Assembly (NCBI RefSeq): GCF_042651485.1
Contig: NZ_JBHSDH010000013.1
Span: 1,426,001 to 1,490,000, forward strand
DNA: 64,000 nt
Reading direction: 5' to 3'
Source: Sphingorhabdus_B arenilitoris
GTDB taxonomy: Bacteria; Pseudomonadota; Alphaproteobacteria; Sphingomonadales; Sphingomonadaceae
Shown: positions 17,618 through 25,596 of the stretch, one piece after another
Layout of the letters: the number at the start of each line of letters is the position of its first letter
Numbering within the stretch: the first letter of the stretch is position 1
Notes under the pieces: generated by a model
Databases searched by the model: none
What the model was told of the DNA's origin: nothing
The model's input: the letters and a program-made list of their open reading frames with translations, nothing else
Program-made: the position numbers and the translations under genes

Positions 17618-19066
17618 TTGGACCAAAATATTGTCACTGACCTAATCTCTTACGAACCCGCAACGGGGGCGGAGCTGTGGCGTGGAAAAACGGGCGACAT
17701 TGACCGTGAAGTGTCCGCCGCTCGTGAAGCTTGGCCGCGATGGGCGGCATCGTCACTGTCAGAGCGGCTGACCGTCATCCGTGCAGTTGCGAGCCGGATG
17801 CGCGGAGAGACGGAAAAACTAGCGGACCTGATCGCACGCGAAACGGGCAAGCCATTATGGGAAGCGCGCGCAGAAATAGAAGGCGTGATCGAACGGGTCG
17901 ATATTTCGGTAAAAGCCTATGCCGACCGCAGCTCGCAGCGGCGAGTCGACGGCAAGCCTGGCGTCCGCTCCGCGCTGCGTCACAAACCGCATGGTGTTTT
18001 GGCCGTGATTACGCCTTTCAATATGCCCGTGCTAATCCCGGCGGGCCATATCATCCCCGCGTTAGTGGCCGGCAATGCCGTTGTTTTCAAACCATCCGAA
18101 AAAGTCCCCGCCACGAGCCAATTTCTGATAGACCTGTTTCACAAAACCGGCATTCCTCCTGGCGTTGTGCGCATCGTCCAAGGCAACGGAGAAGCGGGGC
18201 GCAAATTATCCGAACATCCCGGAATAGACGGCACTTTATTCACCGGTTCGGCAAATAGCGGAATACAGCTACACCGTCAGTCAGCGAACCGGCCCGATAA
18301 GCTGTTGTCGCTCGAAATGGGCGGAAATAATCCCATTATTGTTTGGGATACAAAGGATATTCACAGCGCCGCTGTGCTGATCGTTCAATCGGCCTTTCTA
18401 TCCGCTGGGCAACGCTGCACGGCTGCACGGCGGTTGATCGTTAAAGATGAATTATTCGATGTGGTGGTGAGCGAAGTTAAGCGCTTAGCCGACCGGCTCG
18501 TAATTGGCGATCCTCACGGTGAGCCCGCACCCTTTATGGGACCGGTTATCGACAATGATACGGCCGACGGCCTGACCGAAAGTTTTGTTGCTTTAATGAG
18601 CCACGGCGGCCGGCCGATTAAACATATGGCGCGCCCGATCAAAGACAGGCCGTTTCTAACGCCAGGGATCATCGACGTGAGCACGATGATCGAACGGCCC
18701 GATATAGAGCTATTCGGCCCGCTGCTCCAATGCGTGCGCGTACCCGATTTTGAGATGGCGATTGACGAGGCAAACAACACTCGTTTTGGCCTGACCACGG
18801 CATTGATTGGCGGATCACCCGAACAATATAACCAATTTTGGGCAAATAGCCGGGCCGGGATCGTCAATTGGAATGCCGCGACAAATGGCAGCATTGGTCA
18901 GGCGCCATGCGGCGGTGTCGGCTTGTCGGGCAATTGCCGGCCCGGCGGCTATTATAGCGCTGATCAAGTCGCTTATCCCGTAGTGTCATCGGAAAATGAA
19001 ATCCCGAAAGGGATGATTGGTATCGGCCTGAAAGCCGATGAGTTTGACGGAACTTCGCTGGGGTAA
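17618..19066 (+). CDS. astD: Succinylglutamate-semialdehyde dehydrogenase-like (AstD)
   Basis: 482-residue NAD(P)-dependent aldehyde dehydrogenase most like AstD, which oxidises N-succinylglutamate semialdehyde in arginine catabolism. Seen: NAD-binding FKPSEKVPATS, catalytic Glu in LEMGGNNP, catalytic Cys in SAGQRCTAARR, and QAPCGGVGLSGN near the C-terminus. A TTG start at 17618 is proposed because an in-frame TAA lies four codons upstream and no ATG is available; no strong ribosome-binding site is seen. No other ast gene is in the window, so the substrate is inferred from similarity only. A perfect TTAGGGC/GCCCTAA element follows the stop. Confidence 0.85.
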   Translation: MDQNIVTDLISYEPATGAELWRGKTGDIDREVSAAREAWPRWAASSLSERLTVIRAVASRMRGETEKLADLIARETGKPLWEARAEIEGVIERVDISVKAYADRSSQRRVDGKPGVRSALRHKPHGVLAVITPFNMPVLIPAGHIIPALVAGNAVVFKPSEKVPATSQFLIDLFHKTGIPPGVVRIVQGNGEAGRKLSEHPGIDGTLFTGSANSGIQLHRQSANRPDKLLSLEMGGNNPIIVWDTKDIHSAAVLIVQSAFLSAGQRCTAARRLIVKDELFDVVVSEVKRLADRLVIGDPHGEPAPFMGPVIDNDTADGLTESFVALMSHGGRPIKHMARPIKDRPFLTPGIIDVSTMIERPDIELFGPLLQCVRVPDFEMAIDEANNTRFGLTTALIGGSPEQYNQFWANSRAGIVNWNAATNGSIGQAPCGGVGLSGNCRPGGYYSADQVAYPVVSSENEIPKGMIGIGLKADEFDGTSLG

Positions 19067-19083
19067 TTAGGGCCAAGCCCTAA
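19067..19083. repeat. Short 3'-end repeat, variant copy 2
   Basis: TTAGGGC-CAA-GCCCTAA, a perfect 7-bp inverted repeat directly after the astD stop codon. It has the same length, outer bases and 3-base centre as the TTAGGGTCAGGACCTAA element at 11709, so it may belong to the same family. Here the next gene points the same way. Confidence 0.5.
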
Positions 19084-19304
19084 GCCGTAAATGGAAGATC
19101 TAGGAACAAGGTGCGAGCCTTATGGCCCGGCTTATCCGGTAGGTAATAGTATTTTACAATATTTTGCATCGCAACCTCAGCGCATTTTCGGTCCGAAATG
19201 GATATATTATTTAATATAAACAGAGATTTAATAGTATAGAAGTTAACATCGGTTAACCATCCTCTACAGCTAATATTTACCATTTACCGCGTAATCCCAA
19301 CGTC
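19084..19304 (+). promoter_or_regulatory. AT-rich leader of the DUF4402 gene with two GTTAAC sites
   Basis: This 220-base gene-free stretch is clearly more AT-rich than its surroundings. GTTAAC occurs at 19242 and 19252, exactly one helical turn apart, and the second continues as TTAACCAT, which matches the half-site of the cell-cycle regulator CtrA known from Caulobacter. Further TTAA motifs lie at about 19210-19232. I take this as the promoter region of the surface protein gene. A 67-codon reverse reading frame here has no family features and is rejected as a gene. Confidence 0.4.
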
Positions 19305-19856
19305 ATGAACGGGGCAAACTTCTCTCGCTTGAAAAATAGCGTAACCATTTTGGGTGCATCTCTTGCAGCTCTTGTATCTATGCCAGCGCATGCAGATGTT
19401 GAAAGCGCAGACGGCCGCGCAGTCATCATTCGTCCGCTATCATTCATCAACTATGAAGATTTGAATTTTGGCAAAATCATCCCAGCATCAACCGCCGGGA
19501 CGGTGACGGTTGCACCAAATGGCACGCGGACCACGAATAACAGTAACATCGTCCTGGTCGGCACAGATCATCAAGCCGCCCGTTTTACAGGGCAAGGCAC
19601 ATTTAACCAACGGGTCGATATCTCGCTGGCGTCCAACACCATCGTAATCAACGGAGCGGGCACGCCGATGACGGTCAGCACCTTTACCATCGGCAGCACG
19701 CCATCGGTTGTTTTGACAACCACGCCGACACGTTTCCGCATTGCATCGGCAAATGGTATTTTCGCATTCACCGTAGGGGCGCGGCTGAATGTCGCTGCAA
19801 ACCAAGCACCTGGGAAATATTCAGGTACTTGGAATATCACGCTCAATTATCAATAG
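19305..19856 (+). CDS. DUF4402 exported surface (pilin-like) protein
   Basis: 183-residue secreted beta-rich protein. A signal peptide (residues 1-30, ending AHA-D) precedes a DUF4402 domain with RPLSFINYEDLNFGKI, TVAPNGTRT and the C-terminal GKYSGTWNITLNYQ. Proteins of this family resemble chaperone-usher subunits or spore-coat-U-like proteins and are often surface fibres, but no usher or chaperone gene is next to it. Only three other residue types interrupt a Thr/Ser/Asn/Ala-rich composition. It has its own AT-rich leader. Function beyond surface location is unknown. Confidence 0.8.
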   Translation: MNGANFSRLKNSVTILGASLAALVSMPAHADVESADGRAVIIRPLSFINYEDLNFGKIIPASTAGTVTVAPNGTRTTNNSNIVLVGTDHQAARFTGQGTFNQRVDISLASNTIVINGAGTPMTVSTFTIGSTPSVVLTTTPTRFRIASANGIFAFTVGARLNVAANQAPGKYSGTWNITLNYQ

Positions 19857-19923
19857 TTGCGCAATCTAATTTTTGTCCATTTGCCGGATTGCGGCAATCA
19901 AGACGCTTTGCTAATGGCCGCGC

Positions 19924-20118
19924 ATGAGCAATATTCCTGAAACAATCCTTGTCCGCGATAAACGCGTTGCCTGCGACGGTAGTGGCGATGTTCCTGCCGC
20001 ATTGGGCCATCCCAAAGTATTTTTGGAAATTGATGAAAAAGGATATGTGGAATGCGGCTATTGTGACCGGCGGTTCGTCCTTATCGGCGGGCCAGCGGAT
20101 GTAAAAACCGCAAAATGA
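19924..20118 (+). CDS. Small zinc-finger protein, zf-CHCC (NDUFS6-like)
   Basis: 64-residue protein with the CHCC zinc-finger arrangement: Cys in VACDGS, His in LGHPKV, and CGYCDRRF near the C-terminus. In mitochondria the same fold is complex I subunit NDUFS6; in alphaproteobacteria small stand-alone versions are common and probably assist complex I. No nuo genes are nearby. It sits 67 bases after the DUF4402 gene and 71 before tldD. A TTGCCG/CGGCAA hairpin without a T-tract lies just upstream (19881-19897). Confidence 0.85.
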   Translation: MSNIPETILVRDKRVACDGSGDVPAALGHPKVFLEIDEKGYVECGYCDRRFVLIGGPADVKTAK

Positions 20119-20189
20119 CCGCCGCCTAAATCATCACACGTGATAAACAGCCTCTGTTCAATGGCTGGTAATCTGCCTATATCGGGGCA

Positions 20190-21614
20190 ATGACATATAC
20201 CGATCCGCGCTCTTTTCTATATCAACCCGGCTTGATTGATCCCGATGGCGCTTTGCGCATCACAAAGGAGGCCCTGGCCAATTGCGATGATGGCGAATTA
20301 TATCTTCAATATAGCGCGTCAGAAAGCTTTGGCTTTGATGATGGGCGGTTGAAGCTTGCCGATTATTCTACTGGCGGCGGATTTGGGCTGCGCGGTGTAT
20401 CGGGTGAAATGACCGGTTTCAGCCACGCCAATGAGATTAGCGAAGCGGCGATCCGGCGCGCTGGCGAAACTTTGCAACTGCTTGACCCGGCAAAAGGCGC
20501 CGCATCCCCGCCACCGCGTCAGAATAACCGGCATTTATATACCGATGGCAATCCGCTCGAAATGATCCCCTTTGCGCAAAAAGTGGCGCTGTGTGAGAAA
20601 ATCGATGCTGCCGCCCGCGCCCGTGACCCGCGCGTGGCGCAAGTCAGCGTGTCCATGTCGGGCAGTTGGAGCGTCATTGAAATTGTTCGTGCTGACGGTT
20701 TTGTCGCCACCGACATCCGTCCGCTGGTTCGGCTGAACGTCAATATTGTCGTGGAAGAAAATGGCAGACGCGAATCGGGCGTTTATGGTTTTGGCGGCCG
20801 TTATCTCTACGACCGGCTGTTCGACGACGATATGCAGCAACACGCGATTGATGAAGCCTTGGCACAGGCGCTGACCAATTTGCGCAGCGTCGATGCACCT
20901 GCGGGCGAAATGACGGTTCTGCTTGGCCCCGGCTGGCCCGGCGTGCTGCTGCATGAAGCGGTGGGGCATGGCCTCGAAGGCGACTTCAACCGCAAGGGCT
21001 CCAGCGTATTCAGCGGCAAAATTGGACAGCGCGTCGCTGCTCCGGGCGTCACTGTCGTCGACGATGGTACGATGGCGGACCGGCGGGGATCGCTGTCGAT
21101 CGATGATGAAGGCACTCCGACACAGGAAAATGTCCTGATCGAGGATGGCATTTTGAAAAAATATATGCAGGACCGAATGAATGCCCGCCTGATGGGCGTC
21201 GAGGCAACGGGCAATGGGCGGCGCGAAAGCTATGCTCATGCCCCGATGCCGCGAATGACCAATACGTTCATGCGCAGCGGCAATGATGATCCCGCCGAAC
21301 TGCTCAGCCGCGTCAAAGACGGCATATTTGCCAAGAGTTTTGGCGGTGGTCAGGTTGATATTGTATCGGGCAAATTTGTTTTCAGCTGCACCGAGGCTTA
21401 CCGCGTGAAAAATGGCAAGCTGGGCGATCCGATAAAAGGCGCAACGCTGATTGGTGATGGGTATACGGCGCTCAACAAAGTCACTGGGATCGGCAACGAT
21501 ATGGCTTTGGACGAAGGTATCGGCGTGTGCGGAAAGGCAGGGCAAAGCGTTCCTGCGGGTGTGGGGCAGCCGACGACCCTCGTCAGCGCACTGACCGTTG
21601 GCGGAACCGCCTGA
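20190..21614 (+). CDS. tldD: TldD metalloprotease subunit
   Basis: 474-residue subunit of the TldD/TldE protease, which with its partner degrades unfolded peptides and matures some modified peptides. The zinc site is HEAVGHGLEGDF (HExxxH, about residues 255-266), with the downstream Cys in KFVFSCTEAYRV. The length is standard. tldE is not in the window. It begins a tight co-directional run with the PNPOx-like, DUF2007 and phosphatase-fold genes. Confidence 0.96.
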   Translation: MTYTDPRSFLYQPGLIDPDGALRITKEALANCDDGELYLQYSASESFGFDDGRLKLADYSTGGGFGLRGVSGEMTGFSHANEISEAAIRRAGETLQLLDPAKGAASPPPRQNNRHLYTDGNPLEMIPFAQKVALCEKIDAAARARDPRVAQVSVSMSGSWSVIEIVRADGFVATDIRPLVRLNVNIVVEENGRRESGVYGFGGRYLYDRLFDDDMQQHAIDEALAQALTNLRSVDAPAGEMTVLLGPGWPGVLLHEAVGHGLEGDFNRKGSSVFSGKIGQRVAAPGVTVVDDGTMADRRGSLSIDDEGTPTQENVLIEDGILKKYMQDRMNARLMGVEATGNGRRESYAHAPMPRMTNTFMRSGNDDPAELLSRVKDGIFAKSFGGGQVDIVSGKFVFSCTEAYRVKNGKLGDPIKGATLIGDGYTALNKVTGIGNDMALDEGIGVCGKAGQSVPAGVGQPTTLVSALTVGGTA

Positions 21615-21639
21615 ACCCAAAGGGACAAAGGAGCGTCCA

Positions 21640-22200
21640 ATGTCCGAATTTTATGAATGCCTGAACGACAAACATAAGGAAATGATCGGCAAGCAGCCGG
21701 TATTTTTCGTCGCAACGGCGGCGGCAGATGGCCGAATTAACCTATCACCCAAGGGATATGATGCCTTTCGCGTGCTGTCCCCGGGGCAGGTCGCCTATCT
21801 TGATTTGGGCGGGTCCGGCAATGAAACCCATGCGCATTTGGCGGCGGATGGCCGGATCACGATTATGTTTTGCAATTTTGACCGGCCTGCGTTGATCCTG
21901 CGGATCTATGGACGAGGCCGGCCCGTATTGCCGCAGGATGCCGAATGGGAGCAGTTGGCGGCGCATTTCACCCTGCTGCCCGGTACCCGGCAGATTTTCG
22001 TGATTGATATTGACAGCGTTCAGGACAGTTGCGGCTGGGGCGTGCCGTTTATGACGTTAAGCGCGGAACGGGAAACATTGAAAAAAGCACATCGTCAGTC
22101 GGAGCCGGAACAATGGGTCACCAAAATGAAGGGCCGTACGCGCAGTATAGATGGCCTGCCCGTGCGTCCAACCGACCGGTTTATTACCGGGGATGAATGA
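21640..22200 (+). CDS. Pyridoxamine 5'-phosphate oxidase-family protein
   Basis: 186-residue split-barrel FMN-binding protein. Seen: FFVATAAADGRINLSPKGYDAFRVL at the N-terminus and CGWGVPFM in the C-terminal half. It is likely an FMN- or F420-type oxidoreductase rather than true PdxH, as the PLP-binding residues are not recognised. The start at 21640 is set by AAAGGAG six bases upstream; an extension to 21598 overlaps tldD and is not supported. It directly abuts the DUF2007 gene. Confidence 0.87.
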   Translation: MSEFYECLNDKHKEMIGKQPVFFVATAAADGRINLSPKGYDAFRVLSPGQVAYLDLGGSGNETHAHLAADGRITIMFCNFDRPALILRIYGRGRPVLPQDAEWEQLAAHFTLLPGTRQIFVIDIDSVQDSCGWGVPFMTLSAERETLKKAHRQSEPEQWVTKMKGRTRSIDGLPVRPTDRFITGDE

Positions 22201-22413
22201 ATGGCGCTGGTCGAACTATCCCGTTACCCCTTTGCGATGAATGCCGAAATCGCGCGCACTTATCTGGAATCGCACGGTATCGGCGCGGTGGTGTTTGATA
22301 GCGGCATGAACGGAGCCGAAGGTGTGCCGATCATGATCCAAACGCGGTTGATGGTACTGGACGAAGACAGGGACGAAGCGGCAAAATTGCTGCTTGAAGC
22401 TGATCTTGCATGA
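22201..22413 (+). CDS. DUF2007 small protein
   Basis: 70-residue protein of the DUF2007 family, annotated elsewhere as putative signal-transducing proteins with a ferredoxin-like fold related to the PII fold. Pattern: ELSRYPFAMNAEIARTYLESHGI, then a short acidic C-terminal helix (LLLEADLA). The start codon immediately follows the TGA of the preceding gene and its stop overlaps the next start (ATGA), so translation is coupled on both sides. Function unknown. Confidence 0.82.
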   Translation: MALVELSRYPFAMNAEIARTYLESHGIGAVVFDSGMNGAEGVPIMIQTRLMVLDEDRDEAAKLLLEADLA

Positions 22414-23114
22414 ACAGACCGCTGAAGGTTGCAACCTACAATATCCGCAAATGCGTCGGCACCGACCGGAAACGCGACCCTGAGCGTATATTGGACGTAT
22501 TGCGAGAGTTGGACGCAGATATTATCGCCTTACAAGAGGCCGATCGGCGTTTTGGACAACGTGAAACCTGTTTGCCTTTCGCCAAAATTGACGCAGAAAC
22601 GCCGTGGAAGCACGTGCCGTGGGGCGTAAGGCCCAATGGCATTGGTTGGCACGGCAACGCCATTTTGGTTCGCGACGAAATGGAGATAAAAAACGGGCGG
22701 CCGCTGGATTTGCCGACTTTGGAACCACGCGGCGCGGTATGTAGCGAGGTTGAAACCGGGCACGGCGTCATCCGCATTATTGGCGTGCATCTGGACCTAT
22801 CGGGCCTATGGAGGCGGCGGCAGATACGGCAGATATTGGCGCATTTGGATAATGAGCCGCGTCACATGCCATCCGTTATAATGGGCGATTTCAATCAATG
22901 GTCCCGGCGGGGCGCCTTGTCCGAATTTGCATTTCACCATCACCGGATAATTGACACGCCCAAAAGTTTCCACGCGAGCAAACCGGTTGCGCGGCTGGAC
23001 CGGATTATCGTGAGCCACGAAGTCAACGTACTGGCACATGGGGCGCATAACAGCCCGCTATCGCAAAAGGCCTCCGATCATTTGCCTATATGGGCGGATT
23101 TATCCCTATCATGA
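22410..23114 (+). CDS. Endonuclease/exonuclease/phosphatase-family protein
   Basis: 234-residue protein with the metal-dependent DNase I-like fold. Seen: VATYNIRKCVG (first Asn), ADIIALQEAD (Glu that binds metal), MGDFNQWSRRG, and the catalytic SDHLPIWADL at the C-terminus. No signal peptide. Members cleave phosphodiesters in nucleic acids or lipids; the substrate is not predictable. It overlaps DUF2007 by four bases. Confidence 0.88.
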   Translation: MNRPLKVATYNIRKCVGTDRKRDPERILDVLRELDADIIALQEADRRFGQRETCLPFAKIDAETPWKHVPWGVRPNGIGWHGNAILVRDEMEIKNGRPLDLPTLEPRGAVCSEVETGHGVIRIIGVHLDLSGLWRRRQIRQILAHLDNEPRHMPSVIMGDFNQWSRRGALSEFAFHHHRIIDTPKSFHASKPVARLDRIIVSHEVNVLAHGAHNSPLSQKASDHLPIWADLSLS

Positions 23115-23177
23115 TTGCCTATTTTTTAAGCAGATAATATCTGGTGACTAAATTTTAAGCATTTCACCGATTGCCGA

Positions 23178-23196
23178 TTTGTTGCATTGCAACAAA
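23178..23196 (+). promoter_or_regulatory. 19-bp palindrome upstream of glnK (candidate activator site)
   Basis: TTTGTTGCATTGCAACAAA is a perfect 9+1+9 palindrome centred about 65 bp upstream of the predicted glnK transcription start. That placement suits an enhancer for a sigma-54 activator such as NtrC, although the bases differ from the enteric NtrC consensus (TGCACC...GGTGCA), sharing the TGCA/TTGC elements only. Confidence 0.6.
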
Positions 23197-23225
23197 AACC
23201 CCAGAAAACCCATATATTTCGATTT

Positions 23226-23241
23226 TGGCACGCCCCTTGCT
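23226..23241 (+). promoter_or_regulatory. Sigma-54 promoter of glnK-amtB
   Basis: TGGCACGCCCCTTGCT matches the sigma-54 consensus TGGCAC-N5-TTGCW at every conserved base. The GG (23227-23228) and GC (23239-23240) dinucleotides are separated by 10 bases as required. Transcription should begin near 23252, 30 bases before glnK. Confidence 0.92.
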
Positions 23242-23281
23242 GCAGGAATTTTCGCAACAATAATAATCTAGGGGGTAACGC

Positions 23282-23620
23282 ATGAAATATATCATCGCCA
23301 TTATCAAACCGCATAAGCTGGACGAGGTGCGTGAAGCGCTGACCGGCATTGGCGTCGCGGGCATGACCGTCAGCGAAGTCAAGGGCTTTGGCCGCCAAAA
23401 AGGCCAGACCGAAAATTATCGCGGCGCTGAATATACCACCAATATGGTGCCAAAAATCAAAATTGAGATTGCCTGTTCTGCAGACACTGTTGCTGCCGTC
23501 AATGAAGCCATCACCAATGCAGCCGGAACGGGCTCCATCGGCGACGGCAAGATTTTCGAATTCGACCTAGCGGGCGCGCTGCGTATCCGCACTGGCGACA
23601 CCGGTGAAACCGCGCTCTGA
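23282..23620 (+). CDS. glnK: Nitrogen regulatory protein PII (GlnK)
   Basis: 112-residue PII trimer subunit that senses 2-oxoglutarate, ATP/ADP and glutamine (through uridylylation) and blocks AmtB when nitrogen is plentiful. The T-loop reads KGQTENYRGAEYTTNM, with the uridylylated Tyr-51 in YRGAEY; the C-terminal signature GSIGDGKIFEF is present. AGGGGG lies 7 bases before the ATG. It is the first gene after the sigma-54 promoter and is 16 bases from amtB, the classic glnK-amtB operon induced by nitrogen limitation. Confidence 0.97.
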   Translation: MKYIIAIIKPHKLDEVREALTGIGVAGMTVSEVKGFGRQKGQTENYRGAEYTTNMVPKIKIEIACSADTVAAVNEAITNAAGTGSIGDGKIFEFDLAGALRIRTGDTGETAL

Positions 23621-23636
23621 AACAAGAGGCGCAATA

Positions 23637-25001
23637 ATGATGTTAGGGAAGAAATCTATGATGAAATCAATCAAATATCTTGGCGCAGCGGGGCTGGCGG
23701 CACTGGCCGCAATGCCCGCTTTTGCCCAAGAAGTAGCCGAAGCGGCAGCGCCCGTCGTGGACAAGGGCGATACCGCGTGGATGATGACCGCAACGGTCCT
23801 GGTTATGGCCATGATCGTGCCGGGCCTTGCGCTTTTCTATGGCGGCCTCGTCCGCACCAAAAATATGCTGAGCGTATTGACGCAAATTATCGCCGTGGCG
23901 TCGCTCGCGATGGTTATCTGGGTCATGTATGGCTATGGCCTCGCGTTTGGCGGTGATGCCAATCAGTTTATTTCTACGGGCAAATGGTTCCTTGCTGGCG
24001 TTGGCCCTGATTCACAGGCAGCGACATTCAGCGACGGTTTCAAAATCCCTGAATATGTCTTTATCGCATTCCAAATGACCTTTGCCGCGATTACCGTATC
24101 GCTGGTCGTCGGCGGTCTGGTAGAACGGATGAAGTTCAGCGCGCTAATGGTATTTGCGGCAATCTGGCTGACCATCGTCTATTTCCCTATTGCGCATATG
24201 GTTTGGTATGCTGGCGCCGATGAGGCATCCACTGGCCTGATCTTTGGATGGGGCGCACTTGATTTCGCTGGCGGCACCGTTGTGCATATTAACGCGGGCA
24301 TCTCGGCTTTGGTTGGCGCTATCATTCTTGGCAAACGCATTGGCTACCAAAAAGAGATCATGGCACCGCATAGCCTGACCATGACCTTAATCGGTACCGG
24401 CCTGCTGTGGGTGGGCTGGTTCGGCTTTAACGCTGGTTCCGCGCTTGAAGCCAATGGTTCCGCCGCCCTTGCGATGATCAACACCTTTGCAGCGACCGCA
24501 GGCGGCGTGCTCTTCTGGATGCTGACTGAGCGCGCGCTTGGACATAAAGGGTCGATGCTAGGAGCTTGTTCGGGTGCGATTGCGGGTCTCGTCGCAATTA
24601 CCCCAGCGGCAGGTAACGCAGGTCCAGCGGGTGCCATCCTGTTGGGCGGTATCGCTGCCATTGTTTGCTGCTTCTTCGTCATGAAACTGAAAGCAAAGTT
24701 TGGCTTTGACGACAGCTTGGACGCATTTGGCATCCATGGCGTTGGCGGTATCATCGGCTCCATCGGTGTGGCTATCGTCAATATCCCTGCGCTCGGCGGT
24801 CAGGCTGGCGATGACTATAACATGGGCGCGCAGCTCGGCATCCAAATTATGGCGGTTGCTGTGGCCATCGCATGGGCAGCCATTGGCTCGGCCATCGCTT
24901 TCTACATCGCGAAAGCCGTTACCGGCCTCCGCGTCACCGAAGAAGTCGAGCGCGAAGGGCTCGACCTCGGCGAACATGGCGAGCGTGCCTATAATTATTA
25001 A
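23637..25001 (+). CDS. amtB: Ammonium transporter AmtB (PII-linked)
   Basis: 454-residue ammonium channel with a cleavable signal peptide (ending AFAQ-E) and eleven membrane helices. Family marks: PGLALFYGGLVRTKNMLS, VVHINAGISALVG, FGIHGVGGIIGSI, and the cytoplasmic tail VEREGLDLGEHGERAYNY that docks PII. Two starts are possible: ATG at 23637 (AAGAGG upstream) or at 23658 (AGGGAAG upstream), both giving the same signal peptide core. It is co-transcribed with glnK. Confidence 0.95.
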   Translation: MMLGKKSMMKSIKYLGAAGLAALAAMPAFAQEVAEAAAPVVDKGDTAWMMTATVLVMAMIVPGLALFYGGLVRTKNMLSVLTQIIAVASLAMVIWVMYGYGLAFGGDANQFISTGKWFLAGVGPDSQAATFSDGFKIPEYVFIAFQMTFAAITVSLVVGGLVERMKFSALMVFAAIWLTIVYFPIAHMVWYAGADEASTGLIFGWGALDFAGGTVVHINAGISALVGAIILGKRIGYQKEIMAPHSLTMTLIGTGLLWVGWFGFNAGSALEANGSAALAMINTFAATAGGVLFWMLTERALGHKGSMLGACSGAIAGLVAITPAAGNAGPAGAILLGGIAAIVCCFFVMKLKAKFGFDDSLDAFGIHGVGGIIGSIGVAIVNIPALGGQAGDDYNMGAQLGIQIMAVAVAIAWAAIGSAIAFYIAKAVTGLRVTEEVEREGLDLGEHGERAYNY

Positions 25002-25008
25002 GTAATAA

Positions 25009-25047
25009 GCCGGATTGCGGCAGTTTGAATAAGAACCGCAATCCGGC
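25009..25047. repeat. 12-bp perfect inverted repeat after amtB
   Basis: GCCGGATTGCGG (25009-25020) and its exact complement CCGCAATCCGGC (25036-25047) enclose a 15-base loop eight bases after the amtB stop. There is no T-tract. The 14-mer GCCGGATTGCGGCA also occurs at 19883-19896, after the DUF4402 gene, so it may be a repeat rather than a simple terminator. Confidence 0.6.
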
Positions 25048-25127
25048 ACATAGTTTGGCGGCGAGCTCTCTTCTCTCCTTCTTAAACTCGCCGCCTCAAC
25101 TTGTTCCTCCCGCGAACAACCAACTAT

Positions 25128-25157
25128 CCCCGGGTCAGCAATGATCCGGGGTTTTTT
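25128..25157 (+). terminator. Rho-independent terminator of glnK-amtB
   Basis: CCCCGGGTCA/TGATCCGGGG, a 10-bp stem with one G-T pair and a GCAA tetraloop, followed by six T residues (25152-25157). Confidence 0.93.
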
Positions 25158-25183
25158 CTGTGATTTGGTTAGCAGCCCTCAAA

Positions 25184-25200
25184 TTTGGACCAGGACCTAA
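25184..25200. repeat. Short 3'-end repeat, copy 3
   Basis: TTTGGACCAGGACCTAA, sharing CAGGACCTAA with the element at 11709. It sits at the end of the convergent amtB/bufferin-like junction, touching the stop codon of the leftward gene. Confidence 0.55.
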
Positions 25201-25201
25201 G

Positions 25202-25552
25202 CTATTTCTCGCTTTGGTACATTGCCCCCGGCGGCGCCAATGTGCCGCCTAAACCTGTGCACTGACCTGCAGGGACATATTTCCAGCGGTCCGGCATATA
25301 ATCGGTTTCCGCTGTTCCCGCGCATTCTGTTCCGGGGCCCGCCGCACAGTCATTATATTGCGCCAGCGCGATGCCATAGCATTTTTCCCGCGCCGCCAAT
25401 TTCGGCGTCGGCACGCGCTTTCCATCACCTTCGGCGGTATAGGTAACGGTCACCGTTCCGGTGTCCCCACTGTCCCCACAAGAGGCAAGCGCGCCCAAAC
25501 AAATGAGCGCGCTTGCATATTTTTTCAATGTGGTTTCAGATAAATGCCCCAT
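25202..25552 (-). CDS. DUF2282 (bufferin BufA-like) lipoprotein, second of tandem pair
   Basis: 116-residue exported protein. Lipoprotein signal with lipobox LASC (about residues 20-23), a polar linker with TVTVTYTAEGDGKRV, then a DUF2282-like domain: EKCYGIALAQYNDC, AAGPGTEC, AGT, DRWKYVPAGQC, GGTLAPP. Four cysteines are spaced C-x10-C-x7-C-x20-C, as in BufA1 precursors of bufferins, copper-binding modified peptides. The start at 25552 gives a normal signal peptide; the longer frame to 25759 overlaps its neighbour and has none. The modifying enzymes BufB (DUF692) and BufC are not in the window. Whether these cysteines are modified is unknown. Confidence 0.75.
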   Translation of the reverse strand: MGHLSETTLKKYASALICLGALASCGDSGDTGTVTVTYTAEGDGKRVPTPKLAAREKCYGIALAQYNDCAAGPGTECAGTAETDYMPDRWKYVPAGQCTGLGGTLAPPGAMYQSEK

Positions 25553-25596
25553 AGCGCGACTATAACCGCATCGGGCAATATCATCCAGTCTTGTTA

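Noticed and set aside
19080..19283. 67-codon leftward reading frame in the AT-rich gap before the DUF4402 gene
   Set aside because: No family features, no ribosome-binding site, composition unlike neighbouring genes; the region is better explained as a promoter.
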